Assembly (NCBI GenBank): GCA_047620505.1
Contig: JBLHKS010000106.1
Span: 1 to 24,656 of the forward strand
Direction: 5' to 3'
DNA from: JBLHKS01 sp047620505
GTDB taxonomy: Bacteria; Verrucomicrobiota; Verrucomicrobiia; Verrucomicrobiales; DEV007
Length of the DNA: 24,656 nt
Below are positions 1-7,784 of this stretch, piece by piece. Both the position numbers and the translations under genes were made by a program. A model generated the notes under the pieces. That model was given only the letters and a program-made list of their open reading frames with translations, was not told the DNA's origin and did not search any database. Within the stretch, counting starts at the first letter, position 1; every line of letters begins with the position of its first letter.

Positions 1-354
1 ATCGGCCGCTGAGCGAGGTCTCTTGGCGGCTGGAAGCCACCACTACGAAGCCCTCGCCACCGCTGGGCAGACTTGGTTGCCGCCTTAATCAGGGATTCGA
101 TGACGACGAGGGGAGGTGGATTGGCGGAGAGAAAGCGGCCGGGATCGATCCTGGTGCCGCAGGGCGATTTCCTGATGTCCCGGAAGCCGGTCTGACGAAA
201 TCGGACATCCTTCCGCCTCTCTGGAAGCCACTCCGCGTTTCTCACGCGGGCCGATATCCGTTCCCAAACTGTTGGGGGCAAACAAGCCGCGTCTGCTGGA
301 AGCTCCATCCTACCTCTTTTGCTCGCCACATAGGAACTTCAATTGGAGACGGAT
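1..354. other. Left-edge region with no recognised gene
   Basis: No recognisable protein, RNA or repeat is visible here. One plus-strand frame stays open from the window edge (base 3) to a stop near 374, overlapping the end of the DUF1552 gene, but it has no start inside the window. Its translation, rich in Arg, Gly and Pro, matches nothing I know. A second plus frame (base 2) ends at the TAA at 86-88 and could be the last 28 codons of a gene lying to the left (ending in TWLPP). Neither is strong enough to call as coding. Confidence 0.4.
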
Positions 355-1719
355 CTAGGTCCAGAGATCTGAGATAACGCCATCGCTGTCCGCGAAATTC
401 TCGATCTCCAGCCCCATCAGTTTCGCGAGCGTCAGCCAGAGATTCGAATTCAGCGTCCCGCTCTTACACTGGATGAATCGGCCCTGTTTGATCTGCCCTT
501 GCCCGCCGCCAGCCACGACCATCGGCAGGTCGAAGAACTGGTGCGTCGCGCCATCGCCGAGCCCCGCTCCGTAGGTTACCAACGAGTTATCCAGAAGCGT
601 GCTTCCGTCGCCTTCTTGGATCGTCTTCATCCGTTCGATGATGTAGGCGAACTGCTCCATGTGGAAAATATCGAGCTTCTGAAGCTCCTTCCAACCATCG
701 CCCTTCTGGTTATGGGTCATGGTATGATGCTGGATCGGCTTTTCGAAAACTCCTTCGTACAGCAGCGTCGCATCCCAGCGCTCGGGCCCGATCATGAAGG
801 TGCTGACGTTGGTGATCCCCATCTGGAGCGCCAACAACGTGAGGTCAGCCTGAAGCCGGATGTACTCGCCGCGTGGCAGGATCTCCTCTTTCGGAACTTC
901 GATGTCCGCCTCCGCCAGCAGTTGCCGGAGCCGCTCGATCCGAATTTCGACGTCGCGGATCATCTCCACGAATCCGTCCATCGTTTCGCGATCATCGCGG
1001 CCGAGCTTCTTGGAAAGGGTTTGTGCGTCTGCCAGGATGAGATCGGAGACATCCGTGATGTGCGTCCACTGGCTCTCAGACTTGAACAGCCGGTTGTAGA
1101 GCTTCTGAGGGTCGCGAATTGACGGCGCGATCTTGTCCGGGCCGTACCACGAAATGTTATCGAAGTAGATCGATTCCTTCGGCGCCCGGAAACCGTTGGT
1201 GCTCACCTCCAACGTGTTGAACGGCGTCTCCACACCGACGTGATCGCCGATCACCTGATCGAGGCTCCGCCCATTCGGGTGCTTCATTCCACGGGCCGTC
1301 GCTTGCTCGGGCGAGACGCTCGTGAGGTAACACGAAGCACCCTGCGCGTGAACGTCCTGACCGTTCTTGAAGGTGCGGTCGAGCCCGGTAACCAGCGTAA
1401 TGTCTTTCGCGTGCGGCGCCAGCGGCTGCATTGTCGAAGTCAGCTCAAGCGGGTAAATTCCCGGCTGATTCTTAATCCGCTTCTGCTCCTTGATCTTGTC
1501 TGCGTTGAACCCACCGACAAAGCCCGGAAGCTCGGTCTCTTCTTCGCCCGGAAAAAAGCCGCGCCGAACAATCCCGTTCGGGATGTAAATCGTGACCAGC
1601 TTCTTCGCCGGTTTCTCGATCGCAGCAGAGGCTAACGTCGACGATGTCAACGTGGGCAGAAACGGCAGCGCGAGCGCCGCGCCTTTGGTTTTCAGGAAGT
1701 GTCTTCTTGAGGTCTTCAT
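355..1719 (-). CDS. DUF1552 family exported protein (copy 1)
   Basis: A 454-residue member of the DUF1552 family (PF07586), whose function is unknown and which in Planctomycetota and Verrucomicrobiota is usually encoded next to a DUF1592-type protein. The N-terminus carries a twin-arginine signal (MKTSRRHFLKTKGAALALPF), followed by the family's opening motif YIPNGIVRRGFFPGEE. The C-terminal part has the typical GAGLGDGATHQFFDLPMVVAGGG and ends with a segment like that of copy 2 (LGLE followed by F.DS.G). I chose the ATG at 1717-1719 because it starts exactly at the Tat signal. The open frame continues 54 codons further upstream, but that stretch looks noncoding. No clear Shine-Dalgarno is seen. 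The next gene upstream on the same strand is the TPR protein, 133 bases away, not its usual partner; the DUF1592-type gene lies beyond that. A second fragment of this family sits at about 4266-4390. Confidence 0.92.
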   Translation of the reverse strand: MKTSRRHFLKTKGAALALPFLPTLTSSTLASAAIEKPAKKLVTIYIPNGIVRRGFFPGEEETELPGFVGGFNADKIKEQKRIKNQPGIYPLELTSTMQPLAPHAKDITLVTGLDRTFKNGQDVHAQGASCYLTSVSPEQATARGMKHPNGRSLDQVIGDHVGVETPFNTLEVSTNGFRAPKESIYFDNISWYGPDKIAPSIRDPQKLYNRLFKSESQWTHITDVSDLILADAQTLSKKLGRDDRETMDGFVEMIRDVEIRIERLRQLLAEADIEVPKEEILPRGEYIRLQADLTLLALQMGITNVSTFMIGPERWDATLLYEGVFEKPIQHHTMTHNQKGDGWKELQKLDIFHMEQFAYIIERMKTIQEGDGSTLLDNSLVTYGAGLGDGATHQFFDLPMVVAGGGQGQIKQGRFIQCKSGTLNSNLWLTLAKLMGLEIENFADSDGVISDLWT

Positions 1720-1852
1720 GCAGCATGAAAAAGCTGGTTTGCGTCCCGAACAAACACAGGCGATCAGAAGCTGTTTTATCACGGATTGGGTGTGCCTTTT
1801 CGGGCCTCCCGCGCTCGGCGTTGCTGCTTCGGAAAGGAAGCATCGAACCGAT

Positions 1853-4201
1853 TCAAACCCCGTCGTTGGATTCAGGCGCACCCTCGGCGACTCGTTCCTT
1901 CATTTCGGCTTGGAGTTTTTCCCAATTCTCGCGGCATAACTTCGAATTCGGGTGATCCGGGCCAAGCACGCGTGCCAAGGCCTCGACCGCACGCCGATTC
2001 ATCGGCTCCGCTTCTTCGTAGGCTCCCTTCGATTGCAGTAACTGCGCCAAATTGTTGAGGCTGCTCAGTGTGTCGGGATGTTCCAAGCCCAGAGCGCGCT
2101 CGCTCGCCTCAAGGGAGCGCCGAAACATCGGCTCCGCTTCTTCGTAGGCTCCCTTCCTATACAGCAAAGTCGCCAGATGGCAGAGGCTGGCCAGCGTGCC
2201 GGGATGTTCCGGGCCCAGAATGCGCTCTCTCGCCTCAAGCGCACTTCGATACATCGGCTCGGCTTCACCAATCGCGCCTTTCGATTCCAGCAAAGCCGCC
2301 AGATGGCAGAGGCTGGTCAGCGTGTCGGGATGTTCCGGGCCCAGAAGACTCTCGCTCGCCTCAAGAACGCGCCGAAATATCGGTTCCGCTTCGTCGGTTG
2401 CGCCCTTCGAATTCAGCAAAACCGCCAGATTCATCAGGTTGGTCAGCGTGTCGGGATGTTCCGAGCCTAGAATGCGTTCCCTCGCCTCAAGAGCACGTCG
2501 ATACATCGGCTCAGCTTCACCAATCGTGCCCTTCGAATACAGTAAATTCGCCAGATTATTGAGGCTGAACAGGGTGAGTGGATGCTCTAGGCCCAGAATG
2601 CGTTCACTCGCCTCAAGAGCGCGCCGATGCATCGGCTCGGCCTCTTCGTAGGCTCGGTTCATTTCAAGCAAACTCGCCAGATCGTTGACGCCGCCCAATG
2701 TGACTGGATGCTCGGAGCCCAATTCCTCTTCCCAAATCTGCAAAGCACGCCGAAAAAGCGGCTCAGCCACATCAAATTGGCCAAGATTGGTCAGTGCGAA
2801 TCCTTGGTAGCTCCACGCATTCGCCAGATTCGATAGAACGGGATCGGATTGGGCAGCGAAGATTCGTTCGGCTCGGGAGGCGACGTCAAAAGCGCCGGAG
2901 TCCCTTCTCTTTTTGAGTAGGAGACCAGCCCACAGCAAAAGGGAACCTGCGAGTTCGAGATCGTTCTCGTCGAGTTCCTTTTCGTGGATTTTGACGATGT
3001 CATCAATGAGGCTTTCGGCCCGCTGATAGTCGCCGCGATCTCTGCAAAGCCGCGCTAGCGGGATATGAAAATCGGCCCAGAGCAAAGGCGTGTCGGCTTG
3101 ATCGATGGTTTTGCCGCCGGACTCGAGCGCTTGGATCGCGGTGGAGAAATCGCCCGACGCCTTGGCAGCTTCGGCCAGCAGCTGCCAGCCGCTGAGGGCC
3201 TCGTCCCGGAGCGAATCGTCCGAATCGGTCCCGTCCTCGATCCGGGCATTGCCCAGTTCCACCGATCGGCGAGCCAGATCCATCGCGGCAGGATAATCGG
3301 CGAGGGCCAGTTTCGTCAGGGCGAGGTCGTAGAGGCCAGCCGGAGTTGGTTCGGCGACGGTTTCCTCGCGCTGGCGGGTTTCGAGATCGTCGAGAATCTC
3401 AAGAAGCGCAGTGAGATCGAGGTTGCGAGCCTCGGCGACGGTCGAAAGCGCATTGAGGTAAACATCGACTCCTGCGGGATCGGGCGCGGGAACGGCCTTG
3501 GGATCGGGCGTCTTGATGTGATCGGCGATTTCGCTAACGAGGGTTTCCGGCTCTTCCCGCGCGGCGTCGAGATCAGCAGCTGCTGGCTCGGATCGCTCCG
3601 CATCCGCATGGAGCCCGGCACGAAAGGCGGCGGTGACGCATTTGAGCGCGAGGTCGCGCTGGGTGATGAAGGTTTCGCGATGTTCGCCGGTTTGCTTGAG
3701 CCGCGCGCGATGGGCGTCTTGCGAGGCGGCTTGATCGGGATCGGCGCGGAATTCGGGAGACTGCGGCGCTTTGGGATCGGCGAAAAAGACGAAGCGTTCG
3801 GCGTCGTGATGATAGGCGAGGTAGATTTCCCACTGGGTGTAGCTGAGACCGGAGAGATCGTCACCGAGGGCATCCCGCAGTTCCGGCTCGCGAGCGAGAA
3901 AATCGGAACGGCGCTCGCGCAAACGCCGCAGCGGAGCCGCTTCCGGCTTCGAGCCCGCCATCTTGCCGACGAGATGAATCACGAGGCGGCTCTGTTCGAT
4001 TTCCCGATCGAGTGTCTGGAGGAGATCGCCGGTTCCCTGCGCGAGTTCTTCCTGAACGATGATCTGAAACCGGAGCCCGGCCCGACGGAAGGCGGCGGCG
4101 AGGACGTCGCGATAGGATTGAAAATCGGGCGGCCGGAGCGGGTCGGTCTTGTGGAATTCGTCCGAGACGGCGGAAAGAAAGATAACGATGGGCTCGCCCA
4201 T
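1853..4201 (-). CDS. TPR protein with N-terminal TIR-like/DUF4062-like domain
   Basis: A 782-residue protein in three parts. Residues about 1-200 begin IVIFLSAVSDEF and include SYRDVLAAAF, a VQEE stretch, LVIHLVGKMAGS and SYTQWEIYLAYHH. This pattern is known from bacterial proteins that join a TIR-like/DUF4062-type domain to TPRs and that are often discussed as signalling or conflict proteins. Residues about 280-478 look like degenerate TPRs. Residues 479-764 are seven kinesin-light-chain-type repeats of 42 residues (AEPM.RRALEA.ERILG.EHP.TL..L.NLA.LL..KGA.EE). There is no signal peptide, so the protein is probably cytoplasmic. The ATG at 4199-4201 opens directly into the domain. The gene splits a DUF1592-DUF1552 pair and lies beside a broken DUF1552 fragment, which suggests insertion. 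TPR assignment is firm; the N-terminal family is a pattern match by eye; a role in defence or signalling is inference only. Confidence 0.85.
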   Translation of the reverse strand: MGEPIVIFLSAVSDEFHKTDPLRPPDFQSYRDVLAAAFRRAGLRFQIIVQEELAQGTGDLLQTLDREIEQSRLVIHLVGKMAGSKPEAAPLRRLRERRSDFLAREPELRDALGDDLSGLSYTQWEIYLAYHHDAERFVFFADPKAPQSPEFRADPDQAASQDAHRARLKQTGEHRETFITQRDLALKCVTAAFRAGLHADAERSEPAAADLDAAREEPETLVSEIADHIKTPDPKAVPAPDPAGVDVYLNALSTVAEARNLDLTALLEILDDLETRQREETVAEPTPAGLYDLALTKLALADYPAAMDLARRSVELGNARIEDGTDSDDSLRDEALSGWQLLAEAAKASGDFSTAIQALESGGKTIDQADTPLLWADFHIPLARLCRDRGDYQRAESLIDDIVKIHEKELDENDLELAGSLLLWAGLLLKKRRDSGAFDVASRAERIFAAQSDPVLSNLANAWSYQGFALTNLGQFDVAEPLFRRALQIWEEELGSEHPVTLGGVNDLASLLEMNRAYEEAEPMHRRALEASERILGLEHPLTLFSLNNLANLLYSKGTIGEAEPMYRRALEARERILGSEHPDTLTNLMNLAVLLNSKGATDEAEPIFRRVLEASESLLGPEHPDTLTSLCHLAALLESKGAIGEAEPMYRSALEARERILGPEHPGTLASLCHLATLLYRKGAYEEAEPMFRRSLEASERALGLEHPDTLSSLNNLAQLLQSKGAYEEAEPMNRRAVEALARVLGPDHPNSKLCRENWEKLQAEMKERVAEGAPESNDGV
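1910..2767 (-). repeat. 126-bp tandem repeats encoding seven TPR units
   Basis: Seven consecutive 126-bp units inside the TPR gene, the last one shortened. Each encodes a 42-residue kinesin-light-chain-like TPR beginning AEP. The unit starts fall exactly 126 bases apart where checked (Ala codons ending at 2767, 2641 and 2011). The units are similar at DNA level, so the array may gain or lose copies by recombination. Confidence 0.9.
3574..3585. repeat. CAGCAGCTGCTG palindrome, exact
   Basis: Inside the TPR gene, after the TIR-like part. On the coding strand it spells Ala-Ala-Ala (PAAAD). Flanks are T on the left and G on the right. Confidence 0.9.
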
Positions 4202-4265
4202 AGTCAGGAAGACCGATAGCGCAGCTTAGGGGCGCTCGGTGACGCTGACAAGGAGCGGGGTCACC

Positions 4266-4390
4266 GAAAAAGCCGCACCGAACAATCCCATTCGGTATTC
4301 AAATCGTGACCAGCTTCTTCGCCGGTTTCGCGACCGCGGCAGAGACTAACGTCGATAATATCGATGATGAGCAGAAACGGCGGCGCGCCC
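4266..4390 (-). pseudogene. DUF1552 gene fragment (decayed)
   Basis: This stretch aligns with 1551-1670 inside the intact DUF1552 gene, including a perfect 29-base match (4301-4329 against 1587-1615). It corresponds to about residues 19-57 of the intact protein, the end of the signal peptide and the YIPNG motif. Compared with the intact copy it has an extra base before the KPAKKL region and a TGA where the intact gene has the Tyr codon of YIPNG, so it cannot be translated as a DUF1552 protein. It begins about 10 bases after the stop of the DUF1592-type gene, where an intact DUF1552 partner would be expected. I infer it is the stump left by duplication or insertion of the TPR gene. Confidence 0.85.
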
Positions 4391-4399
4391 ATCTTCGCG

Positions 4400-7300
4400 C
4401 TACCGCGATTGAAAAATCTCACTCTGAACGATCAATTCGATCAGAGTCACCAGCCGATCGTCCTCGCGCCGGAATTTGGCGGTGATCCTCTGAGTGTGAG
4501 CGCGATCCGCAAAGCTCAGCGGGCGGCCAAGAGCAAAGGTAGTCATCTTGTGAACCAACGCTTGAGCGAATTGATCCTGACGATTTTCGAACAGGTATCG
4601 CTTCAAGCCATCCATGCCATCGAGCGGCTCGCCGTTGAACAGAACGGAAGTCGAATCCACCGGCTGATTGGCGACGACGCCTCGCCAGTTGCCAATCGCA
4701 TCAAAATTCTCAAACGCGATGCCCCATGGATCGATCCGCTGATGACAGGACATGCAGGCGGGATCGTTGCGGTGATCTTCGAGCCTTTGTTTCAATGTTA
4801 GTTTCGCGATTTCCGGATCGGCGACGTCGATTTCCGGGACGGCAGGCGGCGGTGGCGGCGGAGGATCGTTGAGCAGGTTTTCCAACAACCAGATTCCGCG
4901 TCGGAGCGGATTCGAATCGACGCCGTTCGACGTCATCGCGAGAACGCCGCCCTGAGTCAGCAGACCGCCGCGCCCATCTTTCTGACGCAACGCGACGCGC
5001 CGAAACTGATCGCCGTGGACATCCGGAATCCCATAATGCTGGGCCAGCCGCTGGTTGATCACTGCGAAATCGGAATCGATGAAATCGAGGGCGCTCTGAT
5101 CATTTTTGAGGATTTCTTCGAAAAACGCGACGATCTCGCCAGCCATCGCCGCCTTTAAATCCGGGTCAAACGTCGGGTGCGTTTTCGCATCGACGGTCAG
5201 GAAATCCAGCAACTCCATGTTCAGCCACTGATGAACAAACTGCTCCGACATCCGGCGCGACCGAGGATCGGCGAGCATGCGTTTGGTCTGCTTGGCGAGC
5301 ACGTCAGGCTCCAGCAGCTGCTGACTCGCGGCGAGATCGAGAAGCTCTTCATCTGGCATGCTGCACCAGAGAAAATACGAAAGCCGCGAGGCGAGTTCGT
5401 AGCTTGTCAGGGTTTCATCGTTCGGGCCTTCCTGAACGATGTAGAGAAATCTCGGTGACGCCAGCGCGACGGCGAGAACCTCGATTATCGCTTCCTGAAA
5501 ATCCTCACACTGCGGCCGAAACTCCGCGATGAGCGCCGTCATTCGGCTTAGCTCGTCCTCACCAACCGGACGCCGCCAAGCACGCGAAAGGAACTGTGTT
5601 AGAATCTCCCGAGCATACTTCGTTTCGTCCTCGGCGTTGTCGCTATCGACAAAGATTCGGCGATGCGATTCCGGCGGCCATTGATCAAATGCCGGCGTGC
5701 TGACTTCGATGTGATCAATCCGGATCGCGGGCAGCTCCAGCCCCTGAGGCTCAGCCGGAGTCGGATACACATTCGTGAACGAAATGCGTTCATTCGGGGT
5801 TCGTCCATTGACCGGCGGCTCCTTTCGAATGGGGTTTCGAGTCAGCTCCGAGAGCGGCAAGTCCCACTGATAGATCCCAGGCGAATCGGGTATGGCCTCG
5901 ATGCTCAGCTCGCCAAACGCCTCATCCATGACAGCGTTGTTTCCGCTTCCAAATCCGAATGCAAGCTGAAGGACCGGGATTTCGGGAATCTCAGCCGAAT
6001 GTCGAGACGCCCGAACCCGCACGCGAAGGATCCCTTCATCCGGCAACTCTTTCCCGAGGTCGATCCGAACCGGCCGTCTGCGCTCTCGAGATTCTGGTGC
6101 CGTCAGGATAAGTTGAACCGCAGGATTGTCGGGCCATTCCGGACGAACCTCGGACGGGGGTTGCGATCGCAGGCCGTTGGCGGCAACAAGTTTCCCGGTT
6201 TCCGTGAACCGATACCACGGACTGAACGGTCTCGCCTTCGCGCGTGCCCGGATCGCGTCCAGATTCGGATTCCCCCCTTTTCCGATCGCCTGCGCGAGAC
6301 GGTTTTCGAGATCAGCCGCGTCGCGCGCGGCCGGTTTTTCAAATTCGAACGCGAACCACTGAATCGGAGGTTGCTCGCTGCCAAACGTCGCCTTTTCCAA
6401 CGCAGTTCGGGCGAGATTTCGATAGTATTCGAACTGCATCGCCGAGATCTGAAGCATTTCCGAACTGTTGCGGAATCCATCTTCCGAAGCTGTCTCCGGC
6501 GGAAGATCTTCGCCAAATTCATACGGCAAACCCAGTAGATCCTGCATCGTATTCGTATACTCATATCGAGTCATCCGCCGAAACGATGTGTGCTCCGCCT
6601 CCGCACGCCGAACCTGCGATGCCACCTGCACTTCAGACGACAGCCAATCGATCAATTTCGCCCGATCCGCGTCGGCCAATTCCACGTCCTCGTCCTCCGG
6701 CGGCATTTCGTGATTGCTAAGCACGTTTTGCACCTCCAGCCACCAATCGACATCGCCGCCGTTCTGCAGATCCGGATTCAGCGTATCGACGCGGAATTTG
6801 CCCTTCTGCTTGTCCGGACCGTGGCATTCAACACACGAACTTGCCAGCAGCTGCTGGATCTCTTCCCGAAACGTTTCCAGATCCGGCCCCGGCGCTTCAG
6901 CGGCTTTCGCCGAGGTGAATTGGGCATTCAGAAAACTCGATTTCAGCCTCCCTGCTTCCCGAACTTCAGCCAACGACGGAGGAATCCAGGGCACGCCAAT
7001 CGCGTCGATTTCGTAGATCGCCGAATGCAGCGTGTTCGTGTCTCGCTCTCGGTCGCCGGGGTTACGAAACGTAAACCGCAGATCCGTTACGCACCCGACT
7101 TTCACAGGAACCCGCGTCAGGTTGTAAACCATCGATTGATCCGCAATCACGTCCTTCGCAAGCGGCGTGAACGTCTTGCCGCGATCCGAACTGAACGACA
7201 CGTCGTAATCCTGAATCGCCCGCGCATCGCCGTTGCAGGAAAAGACGCGGAGTTCGTGCAGCTCGGTAATTCTGAGGCTGCTGAACGTGATCACCCAATC

Positions 7301-7567
7301 GCTCGTGTCGTTCTGCCCGAACGTCCCACGGCCCCGCTCTTCCTCGCTCCCGACGCCATCGGTCAGCGTCAGCGACGTCCCGTTCTGCATCGGCAAACTC
7401 GAGACAAAAGCCGCGCCCGTCAGCAAGTCGTCATCGGCAACCTGCACGCTCAGCTCGGCATCGCCAAATGGGGCTTCGGTGTCGGACTCGACGGTTACCT
7501 CGGCCACGACATCTGCGATGGCGAAGAGCGCGAACAGGCTAACGAAAAAATTTATGGGTCGGTGCAT
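4400..7567 (-). CDS. DUF1587/1592/1588/1585 protein with cytochrome c-like motif (copy 1)
   Basis: A 1055-residue exported protein of the planctomycete-type multi-domain family. The order is: signal peptide (MHRPINFFVSLFALFAIADVVA); a discoidin-like beta domain at about 30-200; a haem-type CVECHG motif near 245-250 (PSCyt/DUF1595 region); DUF1587 (RMTRYEYTNTMQDLLGL); a long beta-rich middle insert; DUF1592 (SYELASRLSYFLWCSMPDEELLDL); DUF1588 (LTQGGVLAMTSNGVDSNPLR followed by a proline run); and a second CxxCH (CMSCHQRIDPWG) leading into C-terminal DUF1585. The function of the family is unknown; a periplasmic or surface redox-linked role is often supposed. I start at the ATG at 7565-7567, immediately before the signal peptide; the frame's further 52 codons run back through the terminator at 7708-7740 and are not coding. 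It is much longer than copy 2 (774 residues) because of the N-terminal domain and middle insert. Confidence 0.93.
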   Translation of the reverse strand: MHRPINFFVSLFALFAIADVVAEVTVESDTEAPFGDAELSVQVADDDLLTGAAFVSSLPMQNGTSLTLTDGVGSEEERGRGTFGQNDTSDWVITFSSLRITELHELRVFSCNGDARAIQDYDVSFSSDRGKTFTPLAKDVIADQSMVYNLTRVPVKVGCVTDLRFTFRNPGDRERDTNTLHSAIYEIDAIGVPWIPPSLAEVREAGRLKSSFLNAQFTSAKAAEAPGPDLETFREEIQQLLASSCVECHGPDKQKGKFRVDTLNPDLQNGGDVDWWLEVQNVLSNHEMPPEDEDVELADADRAKLIDWLSSEVQVASQVRRAEAEHTSFRRMTRYEYTNTMQDLLGLPYEFGEDLPPETASEDGFRNSSEMLQISAMQFEYYRNLARTALEKATFGSEQPPIQWFAFEFEKPAARDAADLENRLAQAIGKGGNPNLDAIRARAKARPFSPWYRFTETGKLVAANGLRSQPPSEVRPEWPDNPAVQLILTAPESRERRRPVRIDLGKELPDEGILRVRVRASRHSAEIPEIPVLQLAFGFGSGNNAVMDEAFGELSIEAIPDSPGIYQWDLPLSELTRNPIRKEPPVNGRTPNERISFTNVYPTPAEPQGLELPAIRIDHIEVSTPAFDQWPPESHRRIFVDSDNAEDETKYAREILTQFLSRAWRRPVGEDELSRMTALIAEFRPQCEDFQEAIIEVLAVALASPRFLYIVQEGPNDETLTSYELASRLSYFLWCSMPDEELLDLAASQQLLEPDVLAKQTKRMLADPRSRRMSEQFVHQWLNMELLDFLTVDAKTHPTFDPDLKAAMAGEIVAFFEEILKNDQSALDFIDSDFAVINQRLAQHYGIPDVHGDQFRRVALRQKDGRGGLLTQGGVLAMTSNGVDSNPLRRGIWLLENLLNDPPPPPPPAVPEIDVADPEIAKLTLKQRLEDHRNDPACMSCHQRIDPWGIAFENFDAIGNWRGVVANQPVDSTSVLFNGEPLDGMDGLKRYLFENRQDQFAQALVHKMTTFALGRPLSFADRAHTQRITAKFRREDDRLVTLIELIVQSEIFQSR
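5312..5323. repeat. CAGCAGCTGCTG palindrome, exact
   Basis: Inside DUF1592-type copy 1, read as Gln-Gln-Leu-Leu (ASQQLLEPDVL). The paralogue at 18197-20521 has AEGKLKDRDVL here and no palindrome. Confidence 0.9.
6845..6856. repeat. CAGCAGCTGCTG palindrome, exact
   Basis: Inside DUF1592-type copy 1 just before the haem motif, read as QQLL (EEIQQLLASSCVECHG). The paralogue has REIQPVLQEFCFECHG and no palindrome at this spot. Confidence 0.9.
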
Positions 7568-7666
7568 ACGAATGCTCAAAAATGAAGGTTCAATCCAGCG
7601 GTGGTCCGAAGAATCCATATCGTATCGATCGAAGAATGCAGGCACATTTTCGACTGGGTCTTGGCC

Positions 7667-7678
7667 CAGCAGCTGCTG
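7667..7678. repeat. CAGCAGCTGCTG palindrome, exact
   Basis: Intergenic, between the start of DUF1592-type copy 1 and the sigma factor terminator. Confidence 0.9.
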
Positions 7679-7707
7679 GTTGGGCATCCACGTTTCCGCA
7701 AAAACGA

Positions 7708-7740
7708 AAAGGGCGGTCGGCATCGTGCCAACCGCCCTTT
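7708..7740 (-). terminator. Rho-independent terminator of the sigma factor gene
   Basis: A 10-bp perfect stem (AAAGGGCGGT with ACCGCCCTTT) extends through one C/A mismatch into a further 4-bp GGCA/TGCC stem with a TCG loop. Read on the minus strand it is followed by TTTTCGTTTTTG. It lies 44 bases past the sigma factor stop and fits the end of that transcript. Confidence 0.85.
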
Positions 7741-7784
7741 CTTACGTTTGAGAGCATCAAAATCTGTCTCGCACGAGAGCCGAA

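Noticed and set aside
3..374. Plus-strand frame open from the left edge as a partial gene.
   Set aside because: It has no start in the window, overlaps the end of the DUF1552 gene, and its composition does not look like a protein I can recognise.
1910..2767. Regularly spaced repeats that could suggest a CRISPR array.
   Set aside because: The 126-bp units are contiguous, keep the reading frame and encode TPRs. There are no short identical repeats with unique spacers.
4830..4880. Proline run in DUF1592-type copy 1 (seven Pro).
   Set aside because: A Pro-rich link between the DUF1588 and DUF1585 parts is ordinary for this family; copy 2 has a similar PPASPPPD stretch.
7568..7723. N-terminal extension of DUF1592-type copy 1 by 52 codons.
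   Set aside because: It would run back through the sigma factor terminator and precede a clear signal peptide. The same reasoning removes the upstream extensions of the creatininase, DUF1552 copy 1, DUF4198 and sulfatase 2 frames.
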